DNA of 5,469 bases from positions 1 to 5,469 of the forward strand of contig CAIVBF010000049.1 of the NCBI GenBank assembly GCA_903904095.1, read 5' to 3'. The position numbers and the translations under genes are program-made. The notes under the pieces were generated by a model, which saw only the letters and a program-made list of their open reading frames with translations, was not told where the DNA came from and did not search any database. This DNA comes from an uncultured bacterium (GTDB lineage: Bacteria; Patescibacteriota; Patescibacteriia; Patescibacteriales; UBA12465). The number at the start of each line of letters is the position of its first letter. Positions within the stretch are counted from its first letter, which is position 1. Below are positions 5,039 through 5,469 of the stretch, in pieces.

Positions 5039-5469
5039 ATGTCATTAATAAAATGGACTCCATTTTTTCCAGAGTATGATGACATGGATAAAATGATGAG
5101 TGAAATGTTACCGGCTGTCTGCGGCAATCAATATGGTTTTACCCCGGCGCTGGATATGTATGAAGACAAAGATAATGTTGTTATTGAAACGCAACTGGGC
5201 GGGATAGACCCCGAAAAAGTTGACATTTCTATTGAAAATAACATTCTAACGATTAAAGGTGAAAGCGAAAAGAAAAGTGAAATTGATGAAAAAAATTATT
5301 ATCGCAAGGAAATTCGTCGCGGATCTTTTTATAGAACAGTGGCGATGCCGACAAAAGTTGATGGTGATAAGGCTAGCGCCGTTAATGAAGATGGAATTCT
5401 AAAAATTACTATTCCCAAGGCCGCTGAAATAAAACCAAAAACAATTAAGATTGAAAATAAGAAAAAATA
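5039..5469 (+). CDS. Hsp20/alpha-crystallin-family small heat-shock protein (runs to window edge)
   Basis: Small heat-shock proteins are ATP-independent holdases that bind unfolding proteins and pass them to the DnaK system. From the ATG at 5039, 143 residues are readable and the window ends on TA, which could be the first two bases of a TAA or TAG stop, so the protein is probably complete apart from one base. A Met-rich N-terminal arm (about 1-34) precedes the alpha-crystallin domain (about 36-127): PALDMYEDKDNVVIE, the NNILTIKGE strand at 67-75, YYRKEIRRGSFYRTV at 87-101, and the family signature A114-VNEDGILKITIP-K127. The C-terminal I136-K-I138 matches the IxI oligomerisation motif. The gene lies 69 bp after grpE on the same strand and may be read through from the CIRCE promoter or have its own. 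No Shine-Dalgarno sequence precedes the start; an AAAGGA at 5004-5009 is about 30 bases too far upstream. Confidence 0.94.
   Translation, partial: MSLIKWTPFFPEYDDMDKMMSEMLPAVCGNQYGFTPALDMYEDKDNVVIETQLGGIDPEKVDISIENNILTIKGESEKKSEIDEKNYYRKEIRRGSFYRTVAMPTKVDGDKASAVNEDGILKITIPKAAEIKPKTIKIENKKK

Overview
The window is an AT-rich bacterial chromosomal segment with six protein genes and almost no spare DNA. From left to right these are: a response-regulator gene on the minus strand, cut by the left edge; a divergent 219-bp intergenic region; a plus-strand pair encoding the cell-wall transpeptidase PBP2 (mrdA) and a small multi-pass membrane protein resembling YdjM/DUF457; a perfect CIRCE operator; and a heat-shock block of hrcA, a grpE fused to a DUF1653 domain, and an hsp20 gene cut by the right edge. 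No tRNA, rRNA, CRISPR array, insertion sequence or transposase was seen. The window is ordinary core-genome content in an unusual form.

The probable source is a streamlined bacterium of the Patescibacteria/CPR type, perhaps a Parcubacteria-like lineage. This is an inference, not a proof. It rests on the low GC content, tight gene packing, a short HrcA, the absence of Shine-Dalgarno sequences before all six starts, and Thr/Ala-rich protein tails. Visible stops are TAA and TAG, and Trp is encoded by TGG; nothing indicates UGA recoding in these genes.

Two functional themes are present. The first is the envelope: PBP2 cross-links lateral-wall peptidoglycan, and a membrane protein follows it after 4 bp. 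The divergent OmpR-type regulator may or may not control this unit; phased direct repeats in the shared intergenic region are a candidate operator. The second is proteostasis: HrcA represses through CIRCE, whose 9-bp spacer contains the -35 box of the hrcA promoter, so repressor and polymerase must compete. GrpE, the DnaK nucleotide-exchange factor, follows hrcA after 1 bp, and the small heat-shock protein Hsp20 follows grpE after 69 bp. dnaK and dnaJ are not in the window.

The most notable observations are the DUF1653-GrpE fusion, which puts a compact folded domain where GrpE normally has a loose N-terminal tail; the compact HrcA, which appears to lack the inserted domain; and promoter placements that predict leaderless or nearly leaderless mRNAs for at least three genes.
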